A stretch of DNA of 64,000 nt from Methanimicrococcus blatticola. Its GTDB lineage: Archaea; Halobacteriota; Methanosarcinia; Methanosarcinales; Methanosarcinaceae. The notes beneath the pieces are model-generated. The model ran no database searches. It had not been told where the DNA came from and was given only the letters and a program-made list of their open reading frames with translations. Where the stretch lies: the NCBI RefSeq assembly GCF_004363215.1, contig NZ_SNYS01000005.1, positions 124,001 to 188,000 of the forward strand, written 5' to 3'. Both the position numbers and the translations under genes were made by a program. Below are positions 18,036 to 26,843 of the stretch, piece by piece (positions within the stretch are counted from its first letter, which is position 1; each line of letters starts with the position of its first letter).

Positions 18036-18323
18036 TTAATTCAAGATGAAAATAATTCCGATAAATGCAATGATATGAATTAATATGAATAACGGAACCG
18101 CCCATGTAAAGGGTTTCTTCTGTGTTTTATGTCTGAAAACCAACATTCCGGCATAAGCACCGAACGGACCGAAAAACGCCAAGATAAGAAGCGTTTTCTC
18201 AGGTGTGCGCCATTTATCCATAGAAGCTTTCGCTTTATCAAAACCATATGCACCAAAGGCAACAATATTTAAAACCAAATATATTGCTGCTAAAATCGTT
18301 ATGTTCGAGAGGATTTCCACCAT
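18036..18323 (-). CDS. DUF1294 small membrane protein
   Basis: A 95-residue membrane protein with an N-terminal span (about 8-25), a cytoplasmic segment YGFDKAKASMDKWRTPEKTLL, a second span and RHKTQKKPFTW before the final span. The order D-K-x-x-A ... W-R-x-P-E ... F-R-H-K-T is the DUF1294 signature. The function is unknown. It is divergent in bacteria and archaea and often solitary, as here. Confidence 0.88.
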   Translation of the reverse strand: MVEILSNITILAAIYLVLNIVAFGAYGFDKAKASMDKWRTPEKTLLILAFFGPFGAYAGMLVFRHKTQKKPFTWAVPLFILIHIIAFIGIIFILN

Positions 18324-18555
18324 GAATAATAGACAAGCAGCTCATATATATAATTGATGCCTGACTTCTATAAAGAAGATTTTGCAATAAGAAATTTAAA
18401 CTCATATAAAGAATAAGTCGTCATAATTTAAATTATAAATATCTAATTTAAAAATATAAAATAAAAATATAAACAAAACAAAAAAATAAATTTTAAATTC
18501 CTTTTAGAAGTAAAAAAGAGGAATATGAAATCGATTTTAAAAATAAAAAAAGAAA

Positions 18556-18573
18556 ATCCGCTTATAAGCGGAT
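18556..18573 (-). terminator. Enolase terminator overlapping the stop codon
   Basis: The 18-base perfect palindrome ATCCGCTTATAAGCGGAT contains the enolase TAA. On the minus strand it is followed by TTTTCTTTTTTT. Confidence 0.75.
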
Positions 18574-19842
18574 GTATTCACCGGCATCGCCGAGTTCTTC
18601 TTCAATTCTGAGCAACTGATTGTATTTTGCGGTTCTTTCGCCGCGTGCAGGTGCTCCTGTTTTAATCATGTCCGCGCCGAGGGCGACAGCCAAATCGGAA
18701 ATGGTTGTGTCTTCCGTTTCTGCAGATCTGTGACTGACGAATAATGACAGGCCGTTTCGGGTGGCCAATGTCGCCGCGTCGATGGCTTCGGAAAGTGATC
18801 CGATTTGATTCACTTTCAAAAGAAGACCGCTTGCCGCATTTGTTGAGATGCCTTTTGCGATTCTTTCAGGATTTGTCACAAACAAATCATCACCGACGAT
18901 GATTGTTTCCCAAAGTTCGCTTGTTAAGTTTTCGAAATCATCGAAAGAATCTTCATAGAACGGATCTTCAATGGATAAAATCGGGTAACTGTTGACCAAA
19001 TCAATATAATAAGCCGTTAATTCTTCAGAAGACATTGCTTCGCCGTCAACTTTGTAATTTTCCCCGTCAAAGAATTCGGAAGCGGCTGCATCCAAACCGA
19101 TTTTAATTTCTTCATCAGAATAACCGGCGCGGTCAATCGCAATCATTAATGCGTCCAATGCTTCGGTTGTTTTTTCCATTTTCGGAGCGTAACCGCCTTC
19201 ATACCCGACATTGGTTGAAGACGCGCCGTAAGATTCATTCAAATATTTACCGAGCGCGTGATACGTTTCCGCGCCCATTTGCATTGCTTCGGCAAAAGTT
19301 TCAGCGCCGACGGGCTGAATCATAAATTCCTGAATCGCTAAATCATTGCCGGCATGCTTGCCGCCGTTGAGAACATTTAATGTCGGAACGGGAAGTGTAA
19401 ACGTGTTTGCGCCGCCGAGATATCTGTAAAGCGGCAATTTGGACTCGTTTGCGGCCGCTTTGGCAACCGCCATTGAAACGCCTAAAACGGCATTTGCGCC
19501 GAGAACAGCTTTGTTATCAGTGCCGTCCATTTCAATCATCGTCATATCAATTTCACGCTGCATTCTGCAATCGTATCCGACCAGAATTTCAGAAATGCGG
19601 GAAACATTTTCAACAGCTTTTAAAACGCCTTTGCCGTTGTAGCGTTCTGAATTGCCGTCACGAAGCTCCAACGCTTCATGCGTTCCGGTGGATGCGCCTG
19701 ACGGAACACTTGCGCGGCCGAAACCATTTGCAGTAATAACATCAACTTCAACAGTCGGGTTGCCGCGGGAATCTAAAATTTCACGCGCTTTGATATTGCG
19801 GATTAAAAAGCGATCCGCGTCGTTGTATCCTAAAATTTTCAT
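18562..19842 (-). CDS. eno: Enolase
   Basis: Converts 2-phosphoglycerate to phosphoenolpyruvate in glycolysis/gluconeogenesis; cytoplasmic, 426 residues, full length. Signatures are AREILDSRGNPTVEVDV at the start, SGASTGTHEALELRD, the Mg ligands around SIEDPFYEDSFDDF, the catalytic Lys in LLKVNQIGSLSEA, and VSHRSAETEDTTISDLAVAL. A short N-terminal lead (KILGYNDADRF) precedes the conserved core. It is last in the minus-strand run that begins at dphB. The terminator hairpin contains its stop codon. Confidence 0.98.
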   Translation of the reverse strand: MKILGYNDADRFLIRNIKAREILDSRGNPTVEVDVITANGFGRASVPSGASTGTHEALELRDGNSERYNGKGVLKAVENVSRISEILVGYDCRMQREIDMTMIEMDGTDNKAVLGANAVLGVSMAVAKAAANESKLPLYRYLGGANTFTLPVPTLNVLNGGKHAGNDLAIQEFMIQPVGAETFAEAMQMGAETYHALGKYLNESYGASSTNVGYEGGYAPKMEKTTEALDALMIAIDRAGYSDEEIKIGLDAAASEFFDGENYKVDGEAMSSEELTAYYIDLVNSYPILSIEDPFYEDSFDDFENLTSELWETIIVGDDLFVTNPERIAKGISTNAASGLLLKVNQIGSLSEAIDAATLATRNGLSLFVSHRSAETEDTTISDLAVALGADMIKTGAPARGERTAKYNQLLRIEEELGDAGEYIRL

Positions 19843-19910
19843 AAGAGATCACACAAAAAATGATTTTGTCTTTAGAAAGAGCATTTTACTAATAAATATG
19901 TTGTCTGATT

Positions 19911-20990
19911 TTAAAAATCAATATCATTCGGGCAAATAAGAGAGATAATCCGACCGCAGCGACCGCATCTGAACTCATCCCCGATCCGGTCAAGATCAGC
20001 TGTTGATTCGCCGAATGAATAAATTCGATTAATCAAAAGAGATCGGCATTCCGGACAGTATGTATTTTGGAAATCAGAAATCGTATTCCCGATATAAACG
20101 TAATTCAGCCCGACATTCATATAAATTGACCGCAGCCGCTCAAGTATTGCGCTTGATGTCGACTTGATATCTTCCATTTGATGATGCGGCAAAAAAGCAT
20201 TGAGATGAACAGGTGTTTCGGCCCCGAGATTTTGAATAATCCATGAAGCCGCCGATTCCGCTTCTTCGATTCCGTCATTTTGTCCGGGAATAATCAAAGT
20301 AACAATTTCAATATACAACCCGAGTTCTTTGGCTTTCAAAATTGATTCAAGAACAGGATTCAAATGCGCCGAGCAGATTTCGGAATAAAAGTTTTCGGTG
20401 AAACTTTTCAAATCAACGCGATAAGCATCTACATACGGTGCCAGTTTTTCAAGTGCTTCAGGCGTCATGTATCCGTTTGTCACCAAAATGACAGAAAGGC
20501 CGTTTTCTTTTGCCAAAACCGCGGTATCGTAAACGAATTCAAACCAAACTGCCGGTTCATTATAAGTGAATGAAATTGATTTTGTATCCAAAAGCAGCGC
20601 ACGTTGAATCACTTCATCCGGCGTGACGACTTCACCGAAGCGGCTGAGGCCGAGGTCTGAAAACATCGCTTTGTAAACAGATTCATCGGGCATTGAAATC
20701 GCATGATTCTGACAGTGCCGGCAATGGAAATTGCAACCGAATGTGCCGAGCGAATAGGTCGTTGTTCCCGGCAAAAAATGATACAACGGCTTTTTTTCAA
20801 TGGGATCAATAGCCTCCGATGAAATATAACCGTAATTTAACGCATAAAGCGTTCCGCCGACATTTTTTCGAACGCGGCAAAATCCGGTTTTATCGGGAGC
20901 GATTGTGCAGCGTCTGGCACAAACGCCGCAGCGGACATCACCCGACAGCAGCGTTTCAAAAAGCATCGCTTCTTTCAATCCGGAAACCAT
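19911..20990 (-). CDS. amrS: AmmeMemoRadiSam system radical SAM enzyme
   Basis: A radical SAM protein of 359 residues in the AmrS family. Zn-type cysteines occur near the N terminus (CGVCARRC ... GFCRVRKN), the radical SAM cluster motif is CNFHCRHCQN near residue 85, and a Cys-rich pair sits at the C terminus (CPECRS ... FRCGRCGRI). AmrS is one of three conserved proteins of unknown reaction named for their co-occurrence (AmmeMemoRadiSam); the partners are not in this window. The first Met is kept because the LKEAMLFE segment is family-typical. It ends 68 bases before enolase. Confidence 0.88.
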   Translation of the reverse strand: MVSGLKEAMLFETLLSGDVRCGVCARRCTIAPDKTGFCRVRKNVGGTLYALNYGYISSEAIDPIEKKPLYHFLPGTTTYSLGTFGCNFHCRHCQNHAISMPDESVYKAMFSDLGLSRFGEVVTPDEVIQRALLLDTKSISFTYNEPAVWFEFVYDTAVLAKENGLSVILVTNGYMTPEALEKLAPYVDAYRVDLKSFTENFYSEICSAHLNPVLESILKAKELGLYIEIVTLIIPGQNDGIEEAESAASWIIQNLGAETPVHLNAFLPHHQMEDIKSTSSAILERLRSIYMNVGLNYVYIGNTISDFQNTYCPECRSLLINRIYSFGESTADLDRIGDEFRCGRCGRIISLICPNDIDF

Positions 20991-21038
20991 TTTTCAAACC
21001 CCATTATTTATTTTATTCATTTATTTTATTCATTTATT

Positions 21039-21755
21039 TCATTCATTTATTTTATTCATTTCTTTCATTTCGTTTTTCGGAATAAGTTCGGCTTCTAAAA
21101 TATCATAAAAACCGCGATTGCCGTACCAGCGGCTGTTTGTTTTAACCGGATTTATTTTTTTCTTGAAAAATGAAGCGTCTAAAACGGCTGTTTCATATTC
21201 CCCGCCTTCACCTGCGATATGAAGATATTTTGTTTGATGCAGTTTTATCAGGTCGGCAAGCGCCTGACGGTTCAGCGGCCGCCCGAGCCACGCCTCACCC
21301 AAGCCGTCCGCCGCAACAGCCGCAAATCGGATTTCCATTCCCGAATCAATCATTTCTGTCAAAAGAGAAATCGGATCGGCTTTCCAAAGCGGTGAGAAGG
21401 AAGCGATATTGAGAGAATCACAAATATTTTGAACGCGGCTGCGCTGATATTCCGATTCGATTGCGCCGGAACAAACGCCTTTTGCGCCGTAAATTGAAAC
21501 CGCATCAGAAAGCGCGGCTTTCATTTCATTCAGTTCTTCTTCTTTGATGCCTGATGTGGATTGGGAAATCAAAGGGATATCGGCGGCATCAGCCATTAAT
21601 TGAACCAAATCCGTGTTGACGGAATGAAACATATAAGATTCTTTATTTTCGGGAACGAGACAGACAAAACAAACAATTTCATGACCGTCTTCAATCATTT
21701 TTTGAACCGCGAAAACGGAATCTTTACCGCCGGAAACCAATGCCGCAATTTTCAT
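21039..21755 (-). CDS. dph6: Diphthine--ammonia ligase
   Basis: An ATP-dependent amidase that performs the last step of diphthamide formation on elongation factor 2; 238 residues. The N-terminal PP-loop SGGKDSVFAVQKM binds ATP. GAKGVCSGAIESEYQRSRVQNIC, PLWKADP and GEGGEYETAVLDA are Dph6 signatures. dphB, for the middle step, lies four genes upstream on the same strand. The last codons run into an ATTTATTTTATTC-type tandem repeat, so the C terminus (NEMKEMNKINE) is partly repeat-encoded. Confidence 0.92.
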   Translation of the reverse strand: MKIAALVSGGKDSVFAVQKMIEDGHEIVCFVCLVPENKESYMFHSVNTDLVQLMADAADIPLISQSTSGIKEEELNEMKAALSDAVSIYGAKGVCSGAIESEYQRSRVQNICDSLNIASFSPLWKADPISLLTEMIDSGMEIRFAAVAADGLGEAWLGRPLNRQALADLIKLHQTKYLHIAGEGGEYETAVLDASFFKKKINPVKTNSRWYGNRGFYDILEAELIPKNEMKEMNKINE

Positions 21756-21785
21756 AAAAACGCCTGTAATGTATTAATTGACCAT

Positions 21786-22718
21786 TTATTTTTTCAATTC
21801 TAAATCAGATATCGGAAAATGAGCAGAGTAGCGTTCTTTCATTTTGCCCCAGTCGGGCAGATTGGTTTGGCAGCCGACTTTTTCAACAACAAAAGATGCG
21901 ACAACGCTGCCGATTTGGCAACAAATTTCCGGCGGATATCCTTTAACAAACGCCGTTAAAAAACCGGCCTTGTAAGCGTCCCCGGCACCGGTCGGGTCGA
22001 CAGATTCAGCCAAAACGGCCTTTATTTTCGTTTCTTTGGATTGGATGCATTTTCCATTGGCGATTTCATTTTCATAGAGTATGCTGCCTTCTTTGTCATA
22101 AGTAACAACAATCATACCGATCATGTTTTTGAGTTCGTCGAATGATTTGCCGGAAATTTCCATGACGAGGCGAATTTCATGGCGATTGACAAATAAAATG
22201 TCGGTGTTTTTCAGAATCGTGTTCAGCGGATCTTTTTGATACGTGACCAAATCCTGACCGGGGTCAAAAGAAACAAAATCAGCGGCTTGAGCCATTTCCG
22301 CGTTGAAGAAACAATCCGCGGTCACCATATGAACAAACGAAACATGCGGCGGCTTCATTTCGCAAAGTTTTGCCGCAGCGCCCCAGTAAAAATAAGTGGT
22401 TTGGTTGGAGCAGCTGTCTGTAATGACAAACGCTTTTGAAAGCGAACGATCCGGAATATGATAGAGTTTAGAGAGATCAACACCGAATTTCGTTAACTCC
22501 TTGTCATATCCGATTTGAGAAAAATCATTGCCGACGGGAGAGATCAGCTCGACATCACCGCCAAGGCAGGCAATCGCCGCTGCCACATTTGCTGCGCCGC
22601 CGCCGAAATATTCCCGGCAATCCGCGACAGGAGAAGAAGCGTTCGGGCCCGCCATTTTTTCAACAGCCAGCAGATAATCAACAGAAGTATGACCGGTAAC
22701 TGAAATTCTTTGACTCAT
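21786..22718 (-). CDS. PfkB-family carbohydrate/nucleoside kinase
   Basis: A 310-residue ribokinase-fold kinase. It has the N-terminal FGGGAANVAAAIACLGG pattern and the catalytic/anion-hole motif DPTGAGDAYKAGF near residue 250, with FVNRHEI typical of this fold. Methanogen members of this branch include a broad nucleoside kinase and ADP-independent sugar kinases; the exact substrate cannot be read from sequence. It sits 30 bases upstream of dph6 and 65 bases downstream of DUF555 in a common run. Confidence 0.85.
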   Translation of the reverse strand: MSQRISVTGHTSVDYLLAVEKMAGPNASSPVADCREYFGGGAANVAAAIACLGGDVELISPVGNDFSQIGYDKELTKFGVDLSKLYHIPDRSLSKAFVITDSCSNQTTYFYWGAAAKLCEMKPPHVSFVHMVTADCFFNAEMAQAADFVSFDPGQDLVTYQKDPLNTILKNTDILFVNRHEIRLVMEISGKSFDELKNMIGMIVVTYDKEGSILYENEIANGKCIQSKETKIKAVLAESVDPTGAGDAYKAGFLTAFVKGYPPEICCQIGSVVASFVVEKVGCQTNLPDWGKMKERYSAHFPISDLELKK

Positions 22719-22783
22719 TCATTCACCTGATTTAAAAAATAAAAATAGAATATAAAAAAGAAATGAAAAATAAAAAATAAAAA

Positions 22784-23299
22784 TTATTCATCGTCGTTGT
22801 CAGATTCATATTCGGCGCGCTTTTCAAAACGCCCGTTGCGGTCGCCGCTGCTGCGGTGTTCGCTGCGGTCGCGGCGTTCATTGCGGTCACGACGCTCGCC
22901 CCTGTCACGGCGTTCACCGTCAGTGCTTCTCTTCGGGCTCGGCGGGCGGGCACTGTCGGAGACAAATTCATCGACTTCAACAACTTTCAGCGGAACGTCG
23001 CGAAGTGCTTTTCCGATGACGGATGTCGCAATGCGGGAGGCGTGTTCTTCAGTTTCAGCTTCATAAACTTTCATTTGGAAAAGCAAGCCGACCAAAGCCG
23101 TATCAGCGACAACGTAAACGCTCATAAATTCTTCATCACAGGCCGCACAGCCCATGGTCCCGACATCGACGCCGACAAACTCCAATTTCGGATTTAAGCG
23201 TTTTCCTGCTTCGGAAATTGCAATCCCGATTGCGTCTTCACCGGTTGCAACATCTTTCACAAGCCAGGCCCCTTCTAAAAATACATTATAATTCGGCAT
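22784..23299 (-). CDS. DUF555 (UPF0212) protein with Arg-Asp/Glu repeat tail
   Basis: The conserved archaeal core is about 115 residues: [49 protein letters not shown] with a Cys pair, [24 protein letters not shown] and GKALRDVPL. This family is widespread in methanogens and has no assigned function. An unusual C-terminal extension of about 55 residues follows, built from [18 protein letters not shown]-type repeats and ending in an acidic DNDDE. This charged tail resembles an RNA-binding RD/RE region. The start was chosen at MPNYN for ribosome-site spacing. Confidence 0.85.
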   Translation of the reverse strand: MPNYNVFLEGAWLVKDVATGEDAIGIAISEAGKRLNPKLEFVGVDVGTMGCAACDEEFMSVYVVADTALVGLLFQMKVYEAETEEHASRIATSVIGKALRDVPLKVVEVDEFVSDSARPPSPKRSTDGERRDRGERRDRNERRDRSEHRSSGDRNGRFEKRAEYESDNDDE

Positions 23300-23433
23300 C
23301 TTCATCGTCTCCCATTGATTTTAATCTTCATGTTGATCAGCAATCAGCTGAATAAATTAATAAATTAATTTGAATCCATTAAATGAATGATAAGTATTAA
23401 AGTTGAATTGTCTGAAAATTTTTCGCGTGTTCG

Positions 23434-23715
23434 TCAGATTGTAAACAAGATATCATCGTCAACATCAAAAACACCGAGCTTCGCGCCGGCATCCAGCCAA
23501 GCGTGACCGTAACTGAAAGACGCCAATGCGTTGACATAATCTTCCTGCTGCAAAAAGTGAAGACCGTCTTTGTGGTAAGAATCCGCCATCGTTTTATAAT
23601 CTTGGGCAACCGCCCTCATATGCGATGCTTCAATTGAAGAAGGAATGGCTTTTTCAAGCGCGGCGGCTAAAAGTTTTTCGTAACGCAATGTTTTTTCATA
23701 AAGATCTGCCGGCAT
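23434..23715 (-). CDS. DUF357 protein
   Basis: A small helical archaeal protein of 93 residues. DLYEKTLRYEKLLAAAL at the start and YVNALASFSYGHAWLDAGAKLGVFD at the end are DUF357 hallmarks. The function is unknown. I chose the start MPADLYEK, which has CGGAGA seven bases upstream, over an earlier ATG that overlaps the end of dphB. It follows dphB by 16 bases, so the two are almost certainly co-transcribed. Confidence 0.87.
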   Translation of the reverse strand: MPADLYEKTLRYEKLLAAALEKAIPSSIEASHMRAVAQDYKTMADSYHKDGLHFLQQEDYVNALASFSYGHAWLDAGAKLGVFDVDDDILFTI

Positions 23716-23731
23716 TTTCTGTTCTCCGATA

Positions 23732-24541
23732 TTATGATTCATTTGAAAATTCCTGAAGCAAACGAGCCGGCGCGCCTGCCAATTTAACAAGCGCTTCCGC
23801 TTCAATAAAATGAAGGTTGCCCGGAATAATTAAAATTTGAAGCGGGCCGCCCAATTCAAAAGCGTCCGCATTGTTTGCATAATTCGCTTTGACGCAGACA
23901 TCGGCTGAGCCGGCGCGCGCAATACCGACCGCAATCCTGTTTTTCATCACGCCTTCCTGCCTTTTTTCTTCGACTTCCAAAAGCAGCGCGAGCCCTTGCT
24001 GAACGGTCATGTATCCGTGTTCACTGTTAATGTCTAAAAAAACAAGCGTATGCAATCCGTTTTCCTGATTAAATTTAATTGTATCATACGGCGTTTCCGT
24101 CACAACACGATTTCCGCGGCTGCTGACATAAGGAAAAGGAATGCTGACGGATTTTCCGAAGCGATAATTTTGAAGCCCGGATAAACCGAAAACGGCGGAT
24201 GTGATTGAAGCACCGTGAATCATGCGGGTGTCAATGCCCATATCTTTGGCGCGGATTCGAAGATCAACGTGCGTGGTTGATGCCATTGTATCGCCGCCGG
24301 TCAAAAAAACGATGTTTTGGGTTTTGGCATTTTCAAGCCAATCAGGATTCTGCTCGACATCTTCGCGCATTAAGCGGATAATCGGTTTCCCGTAAAGCTC
24401 TTCCATCTTTTCAATCGTCGTCCCCATTAAATAAGAGGTATAAAATTCCAAATAAACCAAATCCGCCGATTGAACGGCCTCAAGACCCTTTAATGAAATA
24501 TCTTGTTCATCAAAAAGGCCCAACCCGATGAAAGTAAGCAT
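23732..24541 (-). CDS. dphB: Diphthine synthase
   Basis: SAM-dependent methyltransferase (EC 2.1.1.98) that methylates the modified histidine of elongation factor 2 during diphthamide synthesis; 269 residues. It starts MLTFIGLGLFDEQDISLKGL, continues LTGGDTMASTTHVDLRIRA and GASITSAVFGLSGLQNYRFGKS, all typical of DphB. Thirty-five open codons precede this Met, but they are AT-rich and do not fit the family. It is first in the minus-strand run to enolase. Confidence 0.93.
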   Translation of the reverse strand: MLTFIGLGLFDEQDISLKGLEAVQSADLVYLEFYTSYLMGTTIEKMEELYGKPIIRLMREDVEQNPDWLENAKTQNIVFLTGGDTMASTTHVDLRIRAKDMGIDTRMIHGASITSAVFGLSGLQNYRFGKSVSIPFPYVSSRGNRVVTETPYDTIKFNQENGLHTLVFLDINSEHGYMTVQQGLALLLEVEEKRQEGVMKNRIAVGIARAGSADVCVKANYANNADAFELGGPLQILIIPGNLHFIEAEALVKLAGAPARLLQEFSNES

Positions 24542-24704
24542 ATCTGCTTCATTGAACGGATGATATTTAACCATTTGGAGAAAGAACTTGAACAGGCTAT
24601 GAAATAGATTTAAATACAACTTATTAGAATTTACTACTATTAGCATAATTTTATCTAAAAAAAATTCAAAAAGAAATTACTAATAAGAAATGTTGTAAAA
24701 AAAA

Positions 24705-24732
24705 GTATATATATTAGGTAGTTAACATTCTA
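24705..24732 (+). promoter_or_regulatory. perR promoter with operator-like half-palindrome
   Basis: A TATA box (GTATATATATT, 24705-24715) abuts an 18-base partial palindrome with TAG/CTA ends around GTTAAC (24715-24732). Its position just after TATA suits autorepression by the Fur/PerR-type protein encoded 120 bases on. The gap 24542-24851 otherwise holds only AT-rich sequence. Confidence 0.45.
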
Positions 24733-24851
24733 TTATTGTTTTTTTAATATAATTGATTTTTGACCTTATAAAAAAATCAATGTATATTAAAAAAACAGTT
24801 CAAATAAAAACAAAAACGAAAAACATTTTTTATAAATTACAGGGTAAAAGC

Positions 24852-25289
24852 ATGATAAAAAGAAATACTGTCCAAAAGATGAAGATTATGGAATATCTGA
24901 TGAGTACAAAGTCGCACCCGACGGCGGAAGCCGTTTATGCGGAGGTCTCAAAAGAGATTCCAACAATCAGTTTGTCAACAGTTTACCGCAACTTAAACAC
25001 AATGGCTGAAGACGGCGAAATTTTAAAATTTGAAGTCGGCAATGAAGCCCATTTTGATGCGGATATCAGCTTCCACCACCACGTATATTGTAAGGTCTGC
25101 AAAAACGTTTTTGATCTGCATGACAGAGAAATTGCAAACTATATTGCAGAAAATGCAAATATTCCGAACTTTAAGGTGGAAAGCACAAACTTAATTTTCG
25201 TCGGCAGATGTTGCGACTGCGTTGCGCCGGAAGAAACCGTACAAAGCGTACAGTCTCCGGCAGAAATGTACGGCGGATTGAATTATTAA
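24852..25289 (+). CDS. perR: Fur/PerR-family metal- or peroxide-responsive regulator
   Basis: A 145-residue metal-binding repressor. The N-terminal winged helix has SHPTAEAVYAEVSKEIPTISLSTVYRNLNTM. The C-terminal dimerisation domain has the sensing segment EAHFDADISFHHHVYCKVCKNVFDL and a late CCDC, giving two CXXC-like pairs for structural Zn. The Asp in the HFDADISFHHH segment fits PerR better than Fur. It is followed by rubrerythrin 155 bases later, which supports oxidative-stress control. The start is the ATG after AGGGTAAAAGC; earlier in-frame codons are AT-rich leader. Confidence 0.85.
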   Translation: MIKRNTVQKMKIMEYLMSTKSHPTAEAVYAEVSKEIPTISLSTVYRNLNTMAEDGEILKFEVGNEAHFDADISFHHHVYCKVCKNVFDLHDREIANYIAENANIPNFKVESTNLIFVGRCCDCVAPEETVQSVQSPAEMYGGLNY

Positions 25290-25443
25290 ATTCATTCCGC
25301 TTATTTTTTATTTTTTAATTGGCAGTTTCCCCGAATATCGTAGATGCTGTCATTTTCATTAAATCAATAAAAACAAATTAAAAAACATAAAAAACAAGTT
25401 ATAAAACAAAAACGAATAAAACAATACAGAGAAGTGGATTACA

Positions 25444-25962
25444 ATGACGAAAACAGAAGAAAATTTAAAAGCGGCCTTTATCGGTGAAAGCCAGGCCAGA
25501 AATAAATATGATTATTTTGCAAAAGCTGCCAAAGAAGAAGGATATCCTTTTATTGCAAAAGTCTTTGAAGAAACAGCGCTCAACGAAATGCAGCACGCAA
25601 AAGATGAATTCAAAAAACTTAACGGCATCGGCGACACTGCGGCAAACTTAAAAGCAGCCATGGACGGCGAAGAATACGAAACCACCACCATGTATCCCGA
25701 ATTTGCGGATGTCGCAGATGAAGAAGGTTTCCCCGAAATTGCCAGAATGTTCCGCCAGATTGCAAAAGTCGAAGAACATCACAGACAAAGATATGAAAAA
25801 CTCTTAGAACAGCTCCAAAACGGCACGCTTTACAAAAGAGATGAACCGATTCACTGGAAATGCATGAAATGCGGCTACGTCCACTACGGCAAAGAACCGC
25901 CGGCAAAATGTCCGTCCTGCCAGCACCCGACAGAATACTTTGAACCGGAAGACATTTTCTAA
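25444..25962 (+). CDS. rbr: Rubrerythrin
   Basis: A non-haem iron peroxidase that removes hydrogen peroxide in anaerobes; 172 residues. The ferritin-like four-helix domain carries the di-iron ligands ([36 protein letters not shown]). The C-terminal rubredoxin-like domain has [10 protein letters not shown] and CPSCQHP for the Fe(Cys)4 site. All expected ligands are present. Regulation by the upstream PerR-like protein is inferred from proximity. A terminator follows the stop. Confidence 0.97.
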   Translation: MTKTEENLKAAFIGESQARNKYDYFAKAAKEEGYPFIAKVFEETALNEMQHAKDEFKKLNGIGDTAANLKAAMDGEEYETTTMYPEFADVADEEGFPEIARMFRQIAKVEEHHRQRYEKLLEQLQNGTLYKRDEPIHWKCMKCGYVHYGKEPPAKCPSCQHPTEYFEPEDIF

Positions 25963-25992
25963 CCGTTCTAACCGATTTGAAATAAAAATAAT

Positions 25993-26018
25993 GTCAGAAT
26001 AAAATTCTGACTTTTTTT
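25993..26018 (+). terminator. Rubrerythrin terminator
   Basis: GTCAGAAT (25993-26000) and ATTCTGAC (26004-26011) pair and are followed by seven T residues. Confidence 0.8.
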
Positions 26019-26228
26019 ACTTTTTTAATTTATTACATTTCGTTTCGTATTTTTTATTTTTTAAAAACTGACACTTTATTTTATAGCATTTTTTTGAAAA
26101 GCGGAGCGGCTCGTTCAAAAAATAAATACAATAATTAATGACGGAAAAAATAAATAAAAACAAAAAGATGAAATAAAAAAGAAAAACGATTGATTTTTGA
26201 AAAGAGGGTGGTTTGAATATCTGAAAGT

Positions 26229-26843
26229 TTGATAAAAACGGATGGAACGGAGCTCCCATTAAATCCGCTGCAATACCGGCATACGGCAAGTTTGGACACC
26301 AAGGAAACAAACCCGTTATTGAAACGCCTTTTAAAGCCATACCGCCGTTATTTTGATATTTTTGAAAATTATGATTTATTTGGAACAAAAATTCCGGCGA
26401 TGGCTGCTTTTCATTCTCGCGGCGAAAAATATGTTCTGACAAAAAAAGCGAAATTGTGGGGCGTTGAATGTCATGAATATGTTTTCTTTTTTCAAACCGA
26501 AAAACTGACAGCGGATGCTTTTGATGAAATGGCGGAATTGCTTAAAAAGGCGGAAACCGAATTTGTAAAACCGCATGATGAGCATATGTATACGCATTTG
26601 ACAGCAATTATTTCAGCAGAAAAAACGGATTCTGAAGCTGAAAAGATGCTGTGCGCATTCAAATCGAGGAAAAATTATCTATTTTCACTACACGGTTGGT
26701 CAGATATTCGAATGGTTTTGATTGAAACCGCTGAAACGAAAAAAGACTCAGAAGACACTGAATCATTTCACATTGCATCAAATAAAAATGGCAGAGAAAC
26801 AGCAAAACTGCTTATGAGCGAATTAACGGAGCAGAAAAAATGA
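26229..26843 (+). CDS. Conserved protein translationally coupled to cstA
   Basis: A 204-residue soluble protein with a TTG start and a four-base overlap with cstA. Recognisable stretches are YFDIFENYDLFG, FHSRGEKYVLTKKAKLWG, EYVFFFQTEKLTADAFDE, HMYTHLTAI and YLFSLHGWSDIRMVLIE. I recall proteins of this type in Clostridia, also near carbon-starvation transporter genes, but know no function. The tight coupling suggests an accessory or regulatory role for the transporter. Acquisition as a pair from Firmicutes is inference. Confidence 0.7.
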   Translation: MIKTDGTELPLNPLQYRHTASLDTKETNPLLKRLLKPYRRYFDIFENYDLFGTKIPAMAAFHSRGEKYVLTKKAKLWGVECHEYVFFFQTEKLTADAFDEMAELLKKAETEFVKPHDEHMYTHLTAIISAEKTDSEAEKMLCAFKSRKNYLFSLHGWSDIRMVLIETAETKKDSEDTESFHIASNKNGRETAKLLMSELTEQKK

